Assembly: GCA_937915865.1 (NCBI GenBank)
Contig: CALGIG010000071.1
Coordinates: forward strand, 49,904 to 113,903
Reading direction: 5' to 3'
DNA length: 64,000 nt
Origin: an uncultured Prolixibacteraceae bacterium
GTDB lineage: Bacteria > Bacteroidota > Bacteroidia > Bacteroidales > Prolixibacteraceae
This document shows, one piece after another, positions 8,284 to 17,002 of this stretch. Each line of letters starts with the position of its first letter. Positions within the stretch are counted from its first letter, which is position 1. Position numbers and translations under genes: made by a program. The notes beneath the pieces were generated by a model. It had not been told where the DNA came from, did no database searches, and saw only the letters and a list, made by a program, of their open reading frames with translations.

Positions 8284-9696
8284 TTATTCGTTTTCCAATA
8301 GATTCGTTTTCCATGTTTCTTCCATTTGTTCCAGGGTTTTTCCTTTGGTTTCAGGTACCATCTTCCATACGAAAATGAAGGATAGCAGGGCCATGCTCCC
8401 GAATATCCAGAACGACAGGGAATGATTGAACTTTTCCACCAGCCAGGCGTTCCGGTCAAGCAAGGGGAAAGTGGACGAAGCCACGTAATTCATGATCCAC
8501 TGCACGGCCACGGCTACTGCCATTGCCTTGCCGCGAATGGCATTCGGGAAAATTTCCGACAGTAACACCCAGGTAACGGGGCCCCATGAAAAGGCAAAAG
8601 CTGCTACGAACCCCAAAACAGCTATCAGCGATACAATTCCCATGTGGTTGGTAAAAAAGGCAAAACCCAGGATAAACATGAAAACGGTCATCAAAGCTGA
8701 GCCGGCCAACAGCAGAGGTTTACGGCCAGCCCTGTCAACGGTGTAAATGGCGATAATGGTAAACAGCACGTTCACCGCCCCTACAAGGATGGCCCGGAAC
8801 ATCGACGAATCGGCATTGCTTCCCATGTTGCGGATAATTTCAGGGGCGTAATACATCATTACCTGGATGCCGGTAAGTTGCTGAAAGACCGATAGAAGTA
8901 TCCCGATAATCAGCACTTTCTTTCCGAACGAAAGCAGTTTACCGGAATGGTGGTGTTCCAGCGACGATTTAATTTCGTCGAACTCCTTTTTTGCACCTTC
9001 CTGTCCGTTTAAACGGGAAAGGATGTCAAGCGCCTTTTCCTTTTTTCCTGAAAGCGCCAGCCACCGGGGGCTTTCGGGAACAAACCAGAGCAATACAAAA
9101 AACAGGAACGCGGGGAAGGCCATCGAGGCAAACATCCACCGCCAGCCTGTAACTGTATCCCAGGCTTCATCGCCCGCGAGGGCGATGCGGTAATTCACGA
9201 TATACACGATCAGTATGCCCAGCGTGACAGCCAACTGGTTCCACGACACTAGTCTGCCTCTAATGCCGGCCGGTGAAACCTCCGCGATATACATCGGCGA
9301 GAGTACCGACGCAAGCCCGATACCGGTTCCTCCCATCATCCGGAAAATGATGAACGAAAACATCACCGCTTTACCCCCCGAGGGGATGATTCCCATTTCC
9401 GGGATGGCCGAACCGAGGCTTGAAACCAGAAACAACAAGGCTGCCATCAACAACGAACGCTTCCGCCCGAACTTCCGGCTGAAATATCCGCCTAATGTGC
9501 TTCCTATCACGCAGCCGATCAGCGCGCAGGCTACAATAAATCCCAGCAGGGCATTGGCCGCTTTCTCCGGAAGCCCCATCGGGACGATGAAATATCGATT
9601 CAACGATTCAACCGCTCCCGAGATCACGGCTGTATCGTATCCAAACAGGAACCCGCCCAAAACGGCAACAAAAGCAATGCTATATATTTTTTTCAT
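8284..9696 (-). CDS. MFS sugar:proton symporter (XylE/GalP-like)
   Basis: A 470-residue transporter of the sugar porter family with twelve predicted membrane spans. Diagnostic motifs are FGYDTAVISGA in helix 1, GRKRSLL in loop 2-3, PESPRWL after helix 6, the duplicated GRKPLLL in loop 8-9, and PETKGKTLE at the C-terminus. It would import a free monosaccharide such as xylose, galactose, glucose or a methylated relative. It sits directly upstream of URO-D (4), so imported sugar would meet the methyltransferases. This is the second inner-membrane sugar transporter in the locus besides the RhaT-type one. Confidence 0.88.
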   Translation of the reverse strand: MKKIYSIAFVAVLGGFLFGYDTAVISGAVESLNRYFIVPMGLPEKAANALLGFIVACALIGCVIGSTLGGYFSRKFGRKRSLLMAALLFLVSSLGSAIPEMGIIPSGGKAVMFSFIIFRMMGGTGIGLASVLSPMYIAEVSPAGIRGRLVSWNQLAVTLGILIVYIVNYRIALAGDEAWDTVTGWRWMFASMAFPAFLFFVLLWFVPESPRWLALSGKKEKALDILSRLNGQEGAKKEFDEIKSSLEHHHSGKLLSFGKKVLIIGILLSVFQQLTGIQVMMYYAPEIIRNMGSNADSSMFRAILVGAVNVLFTIIAIYTVDRAGRKPLLLAGSALMTVFMFILGFAFFTNHMGIVSLIAVLGFVAAFAFSWGPVTWVLLSEIFPNAIRGKAMAVAVAVQWIMNYVASSTFPLLDRNAWLVEKFNHSLSFWIFGSMALLSFIFVWKMVPETKGKTLEQMEETWKTNLLENE

Positions 9697-9770
9697 TTGA
9701 TTGCATCAGTGATTTATAAAGTATTAGCGCAATAGTCAGGCTTTTAGTAATTCTGCTTCTTTTTTTTAGA

Positions 9771-10523
9771 TTACTTTTCACCCTTATTCCTTACCTTATT
9801 TTCCCCGGTATGATCAAATCCACGTTCCCTCTCATAATTAATCATTTGCTTTGGCCTCATGTTTATTATCATTGCCCTGCGATGTGAACCGGTGGTATTT
9901 CCGCGGCTGTAATGAACGGTTGCCCCATGGTGTATCACTACCGATCCTGGTTCAAGTTCAACATACACTCCTTCCGATTCGTTCCCATCACAAATCAGGG
10001 CCCCGTTTTTAGCAGTTGAAGTATGTTCTCTCATCGGCTGAAGATGGGAACCAGGCACATACCACATGCACCCGTTATCAATAGTTGCATGATCTAAAGG
10101 CATCCAGGCACTTAATGCTCTTTTGTCGGGCATATCGATCCAATAGGCGCAATCCTGGTGCCATGGCGTCGGGGAATTACTGTACGGAGGTTTATTGATC
10201 AGCATATCAAAGTCAATCTCAAGATCATTTCCCATGAGTTGATGACCAATCGCCGTAACCTTCTGATAATATTCTGAATCGCGGAGAATCGGCAAATATT
10301 TTGAGGGAATCATAATCTGCGTGATACTCTCTTTCGCCGCTTTATCATCCGACCCTTTTAAATCTCTCCTGCTATTTCCGACATCAATTTTCCCGGAAAT
10401 AAAATCGTCGTAAATTCCCTGATACCCGACAACCATTTCATTGGATATTAAGCCCCGGACGACTAAATACCCGTTTTCACGAAAAAAGTTAATGTCTTCC
10501 TGTAATATAGCTTTTTTTGTCAT
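9771..10523 (-). CDS. Phytanoyl-CoA dioxygenase (PhyH) family protein
   Basis: A 250-residue Fe(II)/2-oxoglutarate dioxygenase-fold protein. The iron ligands are visible as HQDCAYW (HxD) and the distal His in VIHHGATVHYSRGN, followed by RRAMIINMRP with the 2-oxoglutarate-binding Arg. The ATG at 10523 is chosen because the family begins at the helix preceding FFRENGYLVVRGLI; an upstream ATG at 10583 would add 20 residues. PhyH enzymes hydroxylate small substrates and could remove an O-methyl group oxidatively, which would complement the corrinoid route. That role is inference. Use of oxygen would be notable beside an oxygen-sensitive corrinoid system. Confidence 0.82.
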   Translation of the reverse strand: MTKKAILQEDINFFRENGYLVVRGLISNEMVVGYQGIYDDFISGKIDVGNSRRDLKGSDDKAAKESITQIMIPSKYLPILRDSEYYQKVTAIGHQLMGNDLEIDFDMLINKPPYSNSPTPWHQDCAYWIDMPDKRALSAWMPLDHATIDNGCMWYVPGSHLQPMREHTSTAKNGALICDGNESEGVYVELEPGSVVIHHGATVHYSRGNTTGSHRRAMIINMRPKQMINYERERGFDHTGENKVRNKGEK

Positions 10524-10558
10524 ATCGATTGTTTTAAAATTATTTTTTAGAATTTTTT

Positions 10559-10777
10559 TTATACAATATCGGAGCTGTTCCAACTGGCTACAATTTTTAC
10601 AGTTTCGGCTGGATCAGACCAACCCCAGATGGCAACTTCCGAATTTTGCTGGAGAACCATATTATCGGCAAACACCGAAGGAAGTACGATCTTCCCGTAC
10701 GAAGGAAATACAGTTTTCCCGTATGAACCTGTAATGAAAAGGAAAAAAGCGAGAATGATTAAAATTGTATGTTTCAT
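10559..10777 (-). pseudogene. Truncated sialate O-acetylesterase-like gene (N-terminus only)
   Basis: This open stretch of 72 codons encodes a signal peptide (KHTILIILAFFLFITGSYG) followed by LPSVFADNMVLQQNSEVAIW and GWSDPAETVKIVASW. That is the characteristic opening of periplasmic sialate O-acetylesterase/SASA-domain esterases, which normally run to about 470-650 residues. The sequence then stops, and the catalytic domain is absent from the window. It lies between the GHL6-like hydrolase and the dioxygenase on the same strand, so it looks like a deletion scar inside the operon. Whether the stump is secreted is unknown. Confidence 0.75.
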
Positions 10778-10792
10778 TTTTATTTTCTTGTC

Positions 10793-12952
10793 TTAGGTGA
10801 GTTCAAAACAAACGATTTCGCTTATTAAAATCCGGGGTATAGTCACCTCGATCCCATTGCCAACCTGTCGTTGTTTAAGTTTTTCTCCTGACACAGCGGC
10901 TAAAACGGAGACATTTCGCATCGGAATGTTGAGCTTCACCCGGATATCGGTCAACGCAACAGGGTCATCATGCACCACCGGATGAGGAGGCGTTTTTCGG
11001 GTTGGCGACCAGTTGACCAAATGTACCATGTAACGTTCCGGACGGCGCAACTCCTGATCGGCAGGCTGGTATGTAACCGTAATTTCAGTATTGAGCGGAG
11101 CATTTGTTTCAACCAGTCTTGCCGGGTAAACCTCATTAACCAACTTTTGAAATGCAGTCCGGTAAATCCAGTATCCCGCATTGTAATAACTTTCGCCCAC
11201 AGGAAATGCGGCAAAGCCTACTTTGCCACTCACTGCCAGCGCCGAGTATTCGGTCGTGTGGTCAAACGGAGATTGCGCGTGACTCGTATAATGTTCAGCG
11301 CTCCTTTGGAAAAGCGGTTCTCCAAGCGTAGCCGATGATTTAGCCGGATGCCGGACTTTCCACTGCGAAGCCCCGTCATACAATGCATAAGCATAACCAG
11401 GCATGTCGTTGACGAAATTGTTGCTGGTTACAAAATAGGCTGGTTTGTATGGCGATTGCCCGTAATACTGCATCCCGTAACGTTCGAGCCACGATTGTTT
11501 GATTTCAGATTGAAGCCCTCCATTGTGGCAGGCAATGACCGAACCGCCTTTCTCAATATAGCGATTCAGCCTTTCAACAGTACCCTGATCGGGCATGAAT
11601 TCATCGGGAATTACCACCAGGTTGTAACGTTCCCAATCCTGGCCAGGCCCAACCAAATCGAACTGAAGCTTCAACTCAATCATCAGCTTGACAACGCCCA
11701 TAACGAAGGTGTCTCTCACAGTTGACAGGGGCACATCCGGGATCAGAAGCGCCGCTTCGGTAACCGGCGCCGCCTGATCAAGCCACGGTTCCAGTTTTTT
11801 TATCCGTCCGAATGATTTTCCCAGGACATAATACACTGCCGCATCCAATTGTCCATCGGGAGGCATTTGGTCGCCTACATCGCAACGGGCCGCATTGGCA
11901 ACCAGACTGGCCAGTTCAACGTCAAGCTGCTGGGGAAGTTTCAGGCCGCCAAAATCGGCCCAGGATAATGCAAAACGGCCCGTCACTCCATAAACAGGCA
12001 ATCCAAAATTACGCTGGTACCTGATCTGGAGCGGGGCATACCAATAGCCCCACATCGGAGTAGTTGGCAAAGCTTCAACATCGATATTATCGAGAAAACC
12101 AGCTCGTTCACTCAGCTCACCCACTCCTCCATCATTAAAATCGACCTGGCATGAAGGTTTTATCTCGTGTACCAACTCCTTCATCCGGCGATGAAAATCA
12201 AGAAAATTTTTGTTCATATTTTCTCGTTGTGCTTCCTTATCGTATGGGTCTTTTCCCGAAGCTATGATTTGGCGCATACATGAATCGCAATAACATTCAG
12301 GTGCAATAGGTGAGGCCATATCCAGCCATGCGCCGTCAAGATCATAATGGGAAACAAATTCCCGAATGTGTTTCTCCACCAAGTCAACAAAATCTTTGTT
12401 TCCCAGGCACAAAGCCGTCCATCCCGGAATTTCACCCGGCTTAGGCCGGTAATCAGAGCCGTCGCGTTTGCGCATATTCCATTCCGGATGCGTGTCGGCC
12501 AGGTAATTGTCCCAAGAAGCGCAATAATAACCATATACAGCAATATTACGTTCGCGACAGGCTTTGACCTGTTCTCCGAGCAAATCGAACGACAGACCGG
12601 GGTGAACCGGGCCATATTTACTGGGGTAATAAAAATAACCGTACATATCTTTGGCAAAAACAACTATACTGTCAAGATTCCCGGTAACTAATTGATCACC
12701 CCATTCATTGGCATTGAATTTGTTCCCGATTTTGGGAATATACTTTGAATTGTGAAAATCAAGGTGCACTTTACGCCACGGCTTTTTCTTATGGCTGAAA
12801 AAACGGGGGTCGATCCATAATTCAGGCGCTTCACCTGTATAATCAGAACTGATCCCGGTTGACGAAAACGCTTGTAACGGAATAACCTGGGAAGCTATTA
12901 CTCCTGTTCCTAATGTAGTTAAAAAATGCCGGCGATTTAAAGTTGATTTCAT
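10793..12952 (-). CDS. Tat-exported GHL6-like putative glycoside hydrolase
   Basis: A 719-residue protein with an N-terminal twin-arginine signal (NRRHFLTTLGTGVIASQ). The next ~330 residues look like a TIM-barrel hydrolase of the GHL6 type: VVFAKDMYGYFYYPSKYG, HPGLSFDLLGEQV, NIAVYGYYCASWDNY and LDGAWLDMA, with paired Cys in ECYCDSC that may bind metal. The middle part resembles the beta-galactosidase trimerisation/amidotransferase-like domain (YNLVVIPDEFMPDQGTVERL), and the end is beta-rich. The substrate is not known for this family; alpha-L-fucosidase or galactosidase activity is possible. Its place in the PUL between GH97 and the sugar importers supports a periplasmic role in glycan breakdown. 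Confidence 0.7.
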   Translation of the reverse strand: MKSTLNRRHFLTTLGTGVIASQVIPLQAFSSTGISSDYTGEAPELWIDPRFFSHKKKPWRKVHLDFHNSKYIPKIGNKFNANEWGDQLVTGNLDSIVVFAKDMYGYFYYPSKYGPVHPGLSFDLLGEQVKACRERNIAVYGYYCASWDNYLADTHPEWNMRKRDGSDYRPKPGEIPGWTALCLGNKDFVDLVEKHIREFVSHYDLDGAWLDMASPIAPECYCDSCMRQIIASGKDPYDKEAQRENMNKNFLDFHRRMKELVHEIKPSCQVDFNDGGVGELSERAGFLDNIDVEALPTTPMWGYWYAPLQIRYQRNFGLPVYGVTGRFALSWADFGGLKLPQQLDVELASLVANAARCDVGDQMPPDGQLDAAVYYVLGKSFGRIKKLEPWLDQAAPVTEAALLIPDVPLSTVRDTFVMGVVKLMIELKLQFDLVGPGQDWERYNLVVIPDEFMPDQGTVERLNRYIEKGGSVIACHNGGLQSEIKQSWLERYGMQYYGQSPYKPAYFVTSNNFVNDMPGYAYALYDGASQWKVRHPAKSSATLGEPLFQRSAEHYTSHAQSPFDHTTEYSALAVSGKVGFAAFPVGESYYNAGYWIYRTAFQKLVNEVYPARLVETNAPLNTEITVTYQPADQELRRPERYMVHLVNWSPTRKTPPHPVVHDDPVALTDIRVKLNIPMRNVSVLAAVSGEKLKQRQVGNGIEVTIPRILISEIVCFELT

Positions 12953-12965
12953 CTTTTATGTATTT

Positions 12966-14936
12966 TTAATGTGCATTACTAATTTTTACAACAAACCCTC
13001 CGCCTTCAACCATATTCAATTTCAGCTTTGAGCATTTAGTTATTTTCTTGTCTTCAAACTCATAGTCTGTTCCTATACGGTCGGCGTTGGGGCCGTCTCT
13101 CAATATCCGGGCATCGAAACTACCCTCACCGAGAAATGAACAGTCAATTATGACTTCCCTTGCTGTTTCACCGTTTAACCCGGCCACGTACCAGTTCCCT
13201 CCGGTTTGCCGTGCTTCCACCAGGTACTCTCCAAACCGGGCTTCAAGCACTTTCGTATCGTCCCACACGGTGGGTATTTTGGATATAAAGCGGATCACCT
13301 CCGGTTCCCTTTCATACACAGAAGGGGCATCACATACCATTTTCAGGGGTTCGTTGTAAACTACGAACAAAGCCATTTCGTTGCACCGGGAACCATGTAC
13401 CACCGGCAAGGTAAACCGCAGGTTGTGACCGGACTGCAGGTTACGCATGCCTCCCGGAGTAAAATCCATCGGCCCGAGCAATCCCCGCGTAAAGGGAAGG
13501 ATCACTTTATGGGAAAGTGTAACCTTGTCGTCCGAAAGCTTGTTCCATTCATTGCCGGCAACCGCTTCAATGTTGATCACGTTCGGATAAGTCCTTGAAA
13601 GCCCCGTTGGCTTTGCCGCCCCGTGAAAGTCGACCAGCATTTTGCGGGCGGCTGCTGCTTTCGCAATTTCTTCATACATCCGTATTCCGGTCTGATCTTC
13701 CCTTCCAAAGAAATCAGCCTTCACCCCTGCAATTCCAAGCGAGGCAAAAAAATTCAGTGCGCCGTCAAGGTTACGATAAAGCGAGTGCCCCGGGCACCAA
13801 ACCATTACTTTCACTCCTTTCGATTTGGCATAATCAGTGATCCGCTTAATGTCCACTTCTGGGTTAACGAGCGTAAGGTCGTATTTATCAGTCCATAGCC
13901 AGTCGATCAGGAGGTATTCCAAACCATATTTCGCGGCAAAGTCGATGTGATAAAGGTACGTTTGGGTATTTACGCCACCTCTGAAATTTTGGCCTTCCAC
14001 CACGTAGTCATGCCACCATTCCCAGGCTGCCTTCCCGGGTTTGATCCAATCTGTTTCCTTTAACTCACAGGGTTTGGAAAGCTGGTAAACCAGGTCACAA
14101 TCGGGAAAGGTTCGGTCGTCGTCACTGATGACCAGCAAACGCCACGGGTATTCGCGTGAGCCATTGGTAACAGCAATGTAGCCGGCCTGCTGGTCAGCAA
14201 TCTGCGAATAGTTGCTGAACCCGCCGGTTTTGGTCGTTAAAGCATATTTCTCAAATGTTCCTTTCAAATTATTCTCGTAGTCATTGCCACGATCGAGAAA
14301 CAAACTGGGATAATCATAAAGCCCGGCTTCGGTAATTAGTACCTTCACGTTGGCTGTGGGTTCAACAATTACCGGAAGGTATATTTTATCCATCACGTTA
14401 TCAAAATGATGAGTATCCTGAACATCCAGGGGAACATGCTTGAAATTGGTTTCATAACTTTTGGAATCGAGCATCCATGCTGATACGCCAAATTTGAAAT
14501 GAAACGCCACTTCTTCGGTTTTCACCGTCACCTGTTTATCTTTCAGACGGGTAACAAAACGGTACGCTATGCCGGTGTTATACGCCCGGAACTCCACAGA
14601 AAAATCCCCGTTAAAATTCAGGGTTAGCTGGTTGTAATAATCCCGGATTTTTTTCCGGCTACCCCAAACAGTTGCCAGAGAAGTGTCTGTCGTTCCTGTG
14701 TTCGAACTGACCAGTTCCGGATTCGCCCCAAGCACCCGGTCTCCGATCGTTAAGCTGATCGGGGAGGCTTCCAAAACCCTTTCGTTTTTGAAGAGAACAG
14801 TGTAATAAATTTTCTCCCTGAGGATAATCTCTGCGGTAATATTCCCATCAGGTGATGTTAATTTCACGTCCGACGCATGAGTTACAATACTAATTACTGA
14901 AAACAGCATTAAAAGAATAAGCTCATTTATTTTCAT
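12966..14936 (-). CDS. GH97 alpha-galactosidase/glucosidase (copy 1)
   Basis: A 656-residue secreted glycoside hydrolase of family GH97, with a signal peptide (residues 1-22), an N-terminal beta-super-sandwich, and a TIM barrel carrying WEWWHDYVVEGQNFRGGVNT, GVKADFFGREDQTG, VDFHGAAKPTG and VNIEAVAGNEW. The Asp in VKADFF corresponds to the nucleophile of retaining GH97 enzymes (BtGH97b type) rather than the inverting SusB arrangement. Members act on alpha-galactosides or alpha-glucosides in the periplasm. The gene lies 13 bases from the GHL6-like gene and 1 base from the beta-helix gene, so it is part of the operon. It is clearly paralogous to the gene at 27232-29211, but the barrel strand reads LIDWLWTDK where that copy has LIDAGLTDK. 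Confidence 0.88.
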   Translation of the reverse strand: MKINELILLMLFSVISIVTHASDVKLTSPDGNITAEIILREKIYYTVLFKNERVLEASPISLTIGDRVLGANPELVSSNTGTTDTSLATVWGSRKKIRDYYNQLTLNFNGDFSVEFRAYNTGIAYRFVTRLKDKQVTVKTEEVAFHFKFGVSAWMLDSKSYETNFKHVPLDVQDTHHFDNVMDKIYLPVIVEPTANVKVLITEAGLYDYPSLFLDRGNDYENNLKGTFEKYALTTKTGGFSNYSQIADQQAGYIAVTNGSREYPWRLLVISDDDRTFPDCDLVYQLSKPCELKETDWIKPGKAAWEWWHDYVVEGQNFRGGVNTQTYLYHIDFAAKYGLEYLLIDWLWTDKYDLTLVNPEVDIKRITDYAKSKGVKVMVWCPGHSLYRNLDGALNFFASLGIAGVKADFFGREDQTGIRMYEEIAKAAAARKMLVDFHGAAKPTGLSRTYPNVINIEAVAGNEWNKLSDDKVTLSHKVILPFTRGLLGPMDFTPGGMRNLQSGHNLRFTLPVVHGSRCNEMALFVVYNEPLKMVCDAPSVYEREPEVIRFISKIPTVWDDTKVLEARFGEYLVEARQTGGNWYVAGLNGETAREVIIDCSFLGEGSFDARILRDGPNADRIGTDYEFEDKKITKCSKLKLNMVEGGGFVVKISNAH

Positions 14937-14937
14937 A

Positions 14938-16683
14938 TTATTTTATATTATTACCCTCAATTACAAGATGGTCCACATTTTTTGTATAGATGGGCTTTTT
15001 ATTGTTAATACCATATTTTTCTCCATGTGCTCTGACGATGGCCTTACTGATGGTAATTTGATTCCCGGTAATCTGCACGCTGTCTGCAGATGTGACGATT
15101 ATTGCCGGTATTGTGCTGTTTTCGATATTATTATTTTTAATTATAATATTTTTAAATCCTCCTGACGGTGCAATCTGGTTTTTACCATTGGTAAAAATTA
15201 CCGAAAGGGGAGCGGCCTGCTCAATACCATAATTGGAATTAGCGAACATGCAATCCTTTATGGTATTATTCTCGATTATCAGGTTTCTTGCAAGTCCTGC
15301 TTCCATAAACCAGAATTCCGGGGCGATGCTGATCCCGCACAGTTCACATCCGGTGATTTCGTTGTCTGAAATAATACCATCAGAAGATTTTATAAGCAAA
15401 CCACGTGCTCGGGTGTTTCCAATTTTATTATTCTTTACAACAAATCCCGAACCGCTCATATCGAGCGAATAAACAACATCACCGGTAGCAACAGTTAGTT
15501 TGCGATCGAGTGTTAAGCGGGTTATGAAAGGTGTTTCGCTTCCATATATAGACGATTTTTCATACATTTTTGAAAGCTTTTCAGTTAGCCTCTTATGTTT
15601 TGCCTGCGGATAATCTGATATCTGTTCAATTTTAAGCACTTTGGCATCACCAATAACTCTTCCATCATAACTGACAAATCTCAGCATATTACCTGGTGCC
15701 ATTTGTATTCCCGGAAAACGTGCTGCAAGGTCTATTATATCACCTTTGTTGTTTAGAACTTTATAAAAAGTGGTGTGTATTGCAATATCGTCGTCGCCAT
15801 TGTCCATAAGAGTGCAATTAGTGATTTTTGGTCCTATTTTGGCGCTCCTGCTGTTAATGGCATCCCTGTTAATTGAGACGAGCCTTGGATAAGAGACCTT
15901 CGGATCATCCAGTTTTTTTATTACCTTGCAACGGTTATAGGAATTCTTCTCACACTCAAGTTCGTAAAATCCGACAAAATTGCCCGAATAAATGGTCACA
16001 TCTTCAAACTGAATATTTTTTGACCGGGATGTGACGATTGTATGGGGTTTGGTGCCTTCATAATTAAGTCCGATAACTACCAAATCGCCTAAAGCTTCAT
16101 TTGAATCCGGATTGTATTGCTTTTTTTCAAATCGGAATCTCCTTTCCCCAACTTTTTCAATTTTATCCCAAATCCCCGTGAAATAGGTATAAAGATTCTT
16201 CTTCAGCTGATTGGTATTCGGATCAAAAATTTGTACAAATCCAGGCAAAACACTCCCAAGTCTTCCTAACGGATAGCCACCCATTATTTCAACTTCCCAC
16301 CACATGCGTTTGACAGAATCTATTGCAACTATTTTCCCTTGTGTGAAAGGTAGGGTGTCACAATCGATGCTGAAGCCGGATATCTTGACATTCTCGCAAT
16401 TTGAAATCTGGATGGCTCGCGACGGACGCATAGTTATCACCTCTGATCCGTTTGCGTTAATCTCGATATCTTTAAGACTATCAAGGGTCAAAGGTTTAAT
16501 ATCTTCGGTAAACATATAATATGTTCCTTTTGGAATGTCGATTTTTTTCTGTCCCTCTTTAAGAGCCTTATAAACTATCTCTGCAAAGTCTTTCCTTTCA
16601 TTTTTTTCATTCTTTTTGACACAGGCTCCAAATAGAAGCGACAGAATAAAAAATGAAACCAGTGCTTCTTTCAGTTTTTCCAT
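14938..16683 (-). CDS. Beta-helix lipoprotein, putative polysaccharide-active enzyme
   Basis: A 581-residue protein with a lipoprotein signal (ALVSFFILSLLFGAC, lipobox Cys near 21), so it is probably anchored to a membrane in the cell envelope. The rest is a right-handed parallel beta-helix with repeated short strands, such as NCENVKISGFSI, NIQFEDVTIYSGNF, ITNCTLMDNGDDDIAIHTTF, NKIGNTRARGLLIKSSDGI and NLIIENNTIKDC. The acidic cluster NGDDDIAIH and SRSAKIGP recall GH110 alpha-1,3-galactosidases and GH28-type enzymes. I cannot assign a family with certainty. Its position directly before the GH97 gene suggests joint attack on a galactoside-containing glycan. Confidence 0.65.
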   Translation of the reverse strand: MEKLKEALVSFFILSLLFGACVKKNEKNERKDFAEIVYKALKEGQKKIDIPKGTYYMFTEDIKPLTLDSLKDIEINANGSEVITMRPSRAIQISNCENVKISGFSIDCDTLPFTQGKIVAIDSVKRMWWEVEIMGGYPLGRLGSVLPGFVQIFDPNTNQLKKNLYTYFTGIWDKIEKVGERRFRFEKKQYNPDSNEALGDLVVIGLNYEGTKPHTIVTSRSKNIQFEDVTIYSGNFVGFYELECEKNSYNRCKVIKKLDDPKVSYPRLVSINRDAINSRSAKIGPKITNCTLMDNGDDDIAIHTTFYKVLNNKGDIIDLAARFPGIQMAPGNMLRFVSYDGRVIGDAKVLKIEQISDYPQAKHKRLTEKLSKMYEKSSIYGSETPFITRLTLDRKLTVATGDVVYSLDMSGSGFVVKNNKIGNTRARGLLIKSSDGIISDNEITGCELCGISIAPEFWFMEAGLARNLIIENNTIKDCMFANSNYGIEQAAPLSVIFTNGKNQIAPSGGFKNIIIKNNNIENSTIPAIIVTSADSVQITGNQITISKAIVRAHGEKYGINNKKPIYTKNVDHLVIEGNNIK

Positions 16684-16739
16684 TTTAATAAAATTATAAG
16701 TTAAATTCCCCGACCTCAGCAGGAAAATAAAAATTTAAA

Positions 16740-16877
16740 TTATAAGCTGGGAATAAACAATTCAAGCTGATCTTGAATCACAGAATAATGCCCTTGTTTA
16801 GGTCTTGCTGGAATATCAACATACCACACCCCAGACACCTTGTCGCTATACGAATAAAAGGAACCTAAAAAGCTTAC
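16740..16877 (-). other. Short open remnant in the susD-downstream gap
   Basis: The gap 16684-17002 holds a 45-codon minus-strand open stretch without an ATG. It reads FYSYSDKVSGVWYVDIPARP followed by KQGHYSVIQDQLELFIPSL and a stop, and has the look of a protein C-terminus, but I cannot name the family. An in-frame stop lies just upstream. It is probably the remains of a gene lost between susD and the beta-helix gene. Nothing else was seen in the gap apart from the terminator-like hairpin near its right end. Confidence 0.3.
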
Positions 16878-16934
16878 CTAACTCAATTTTGCGATATTAC
16901 GTCTAGAACTTAAAAAGCATAATAATAAGGAAGG

Positions 16935-16977
16935 AACTGAAGCTATTTTATGGTAGTAACCATTGATAGCTTCAGTT
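16935..16977 (-). terminator. Hairpin after susD, terminator or processing site
   Basis: A 12-bp perfect stem (AACTGAAGCTAT paired with ATAGCTTCAGTT) encloses a 19-base loop that contains its own small ATGG/CCAT pairing. It begins 26 bases beyond the susD stop codon. The sequence following it on the minus strand is T-rich but not a clean T-run, while on the plus strand seven T's follow. It could terminate or attenuate transcription between susCD and the downstream hydrolase genes. Confidence 0.6.
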
Positions 16978-17002
16978 TTTTTCCGATCGACTAAAAAATA
17001 TA

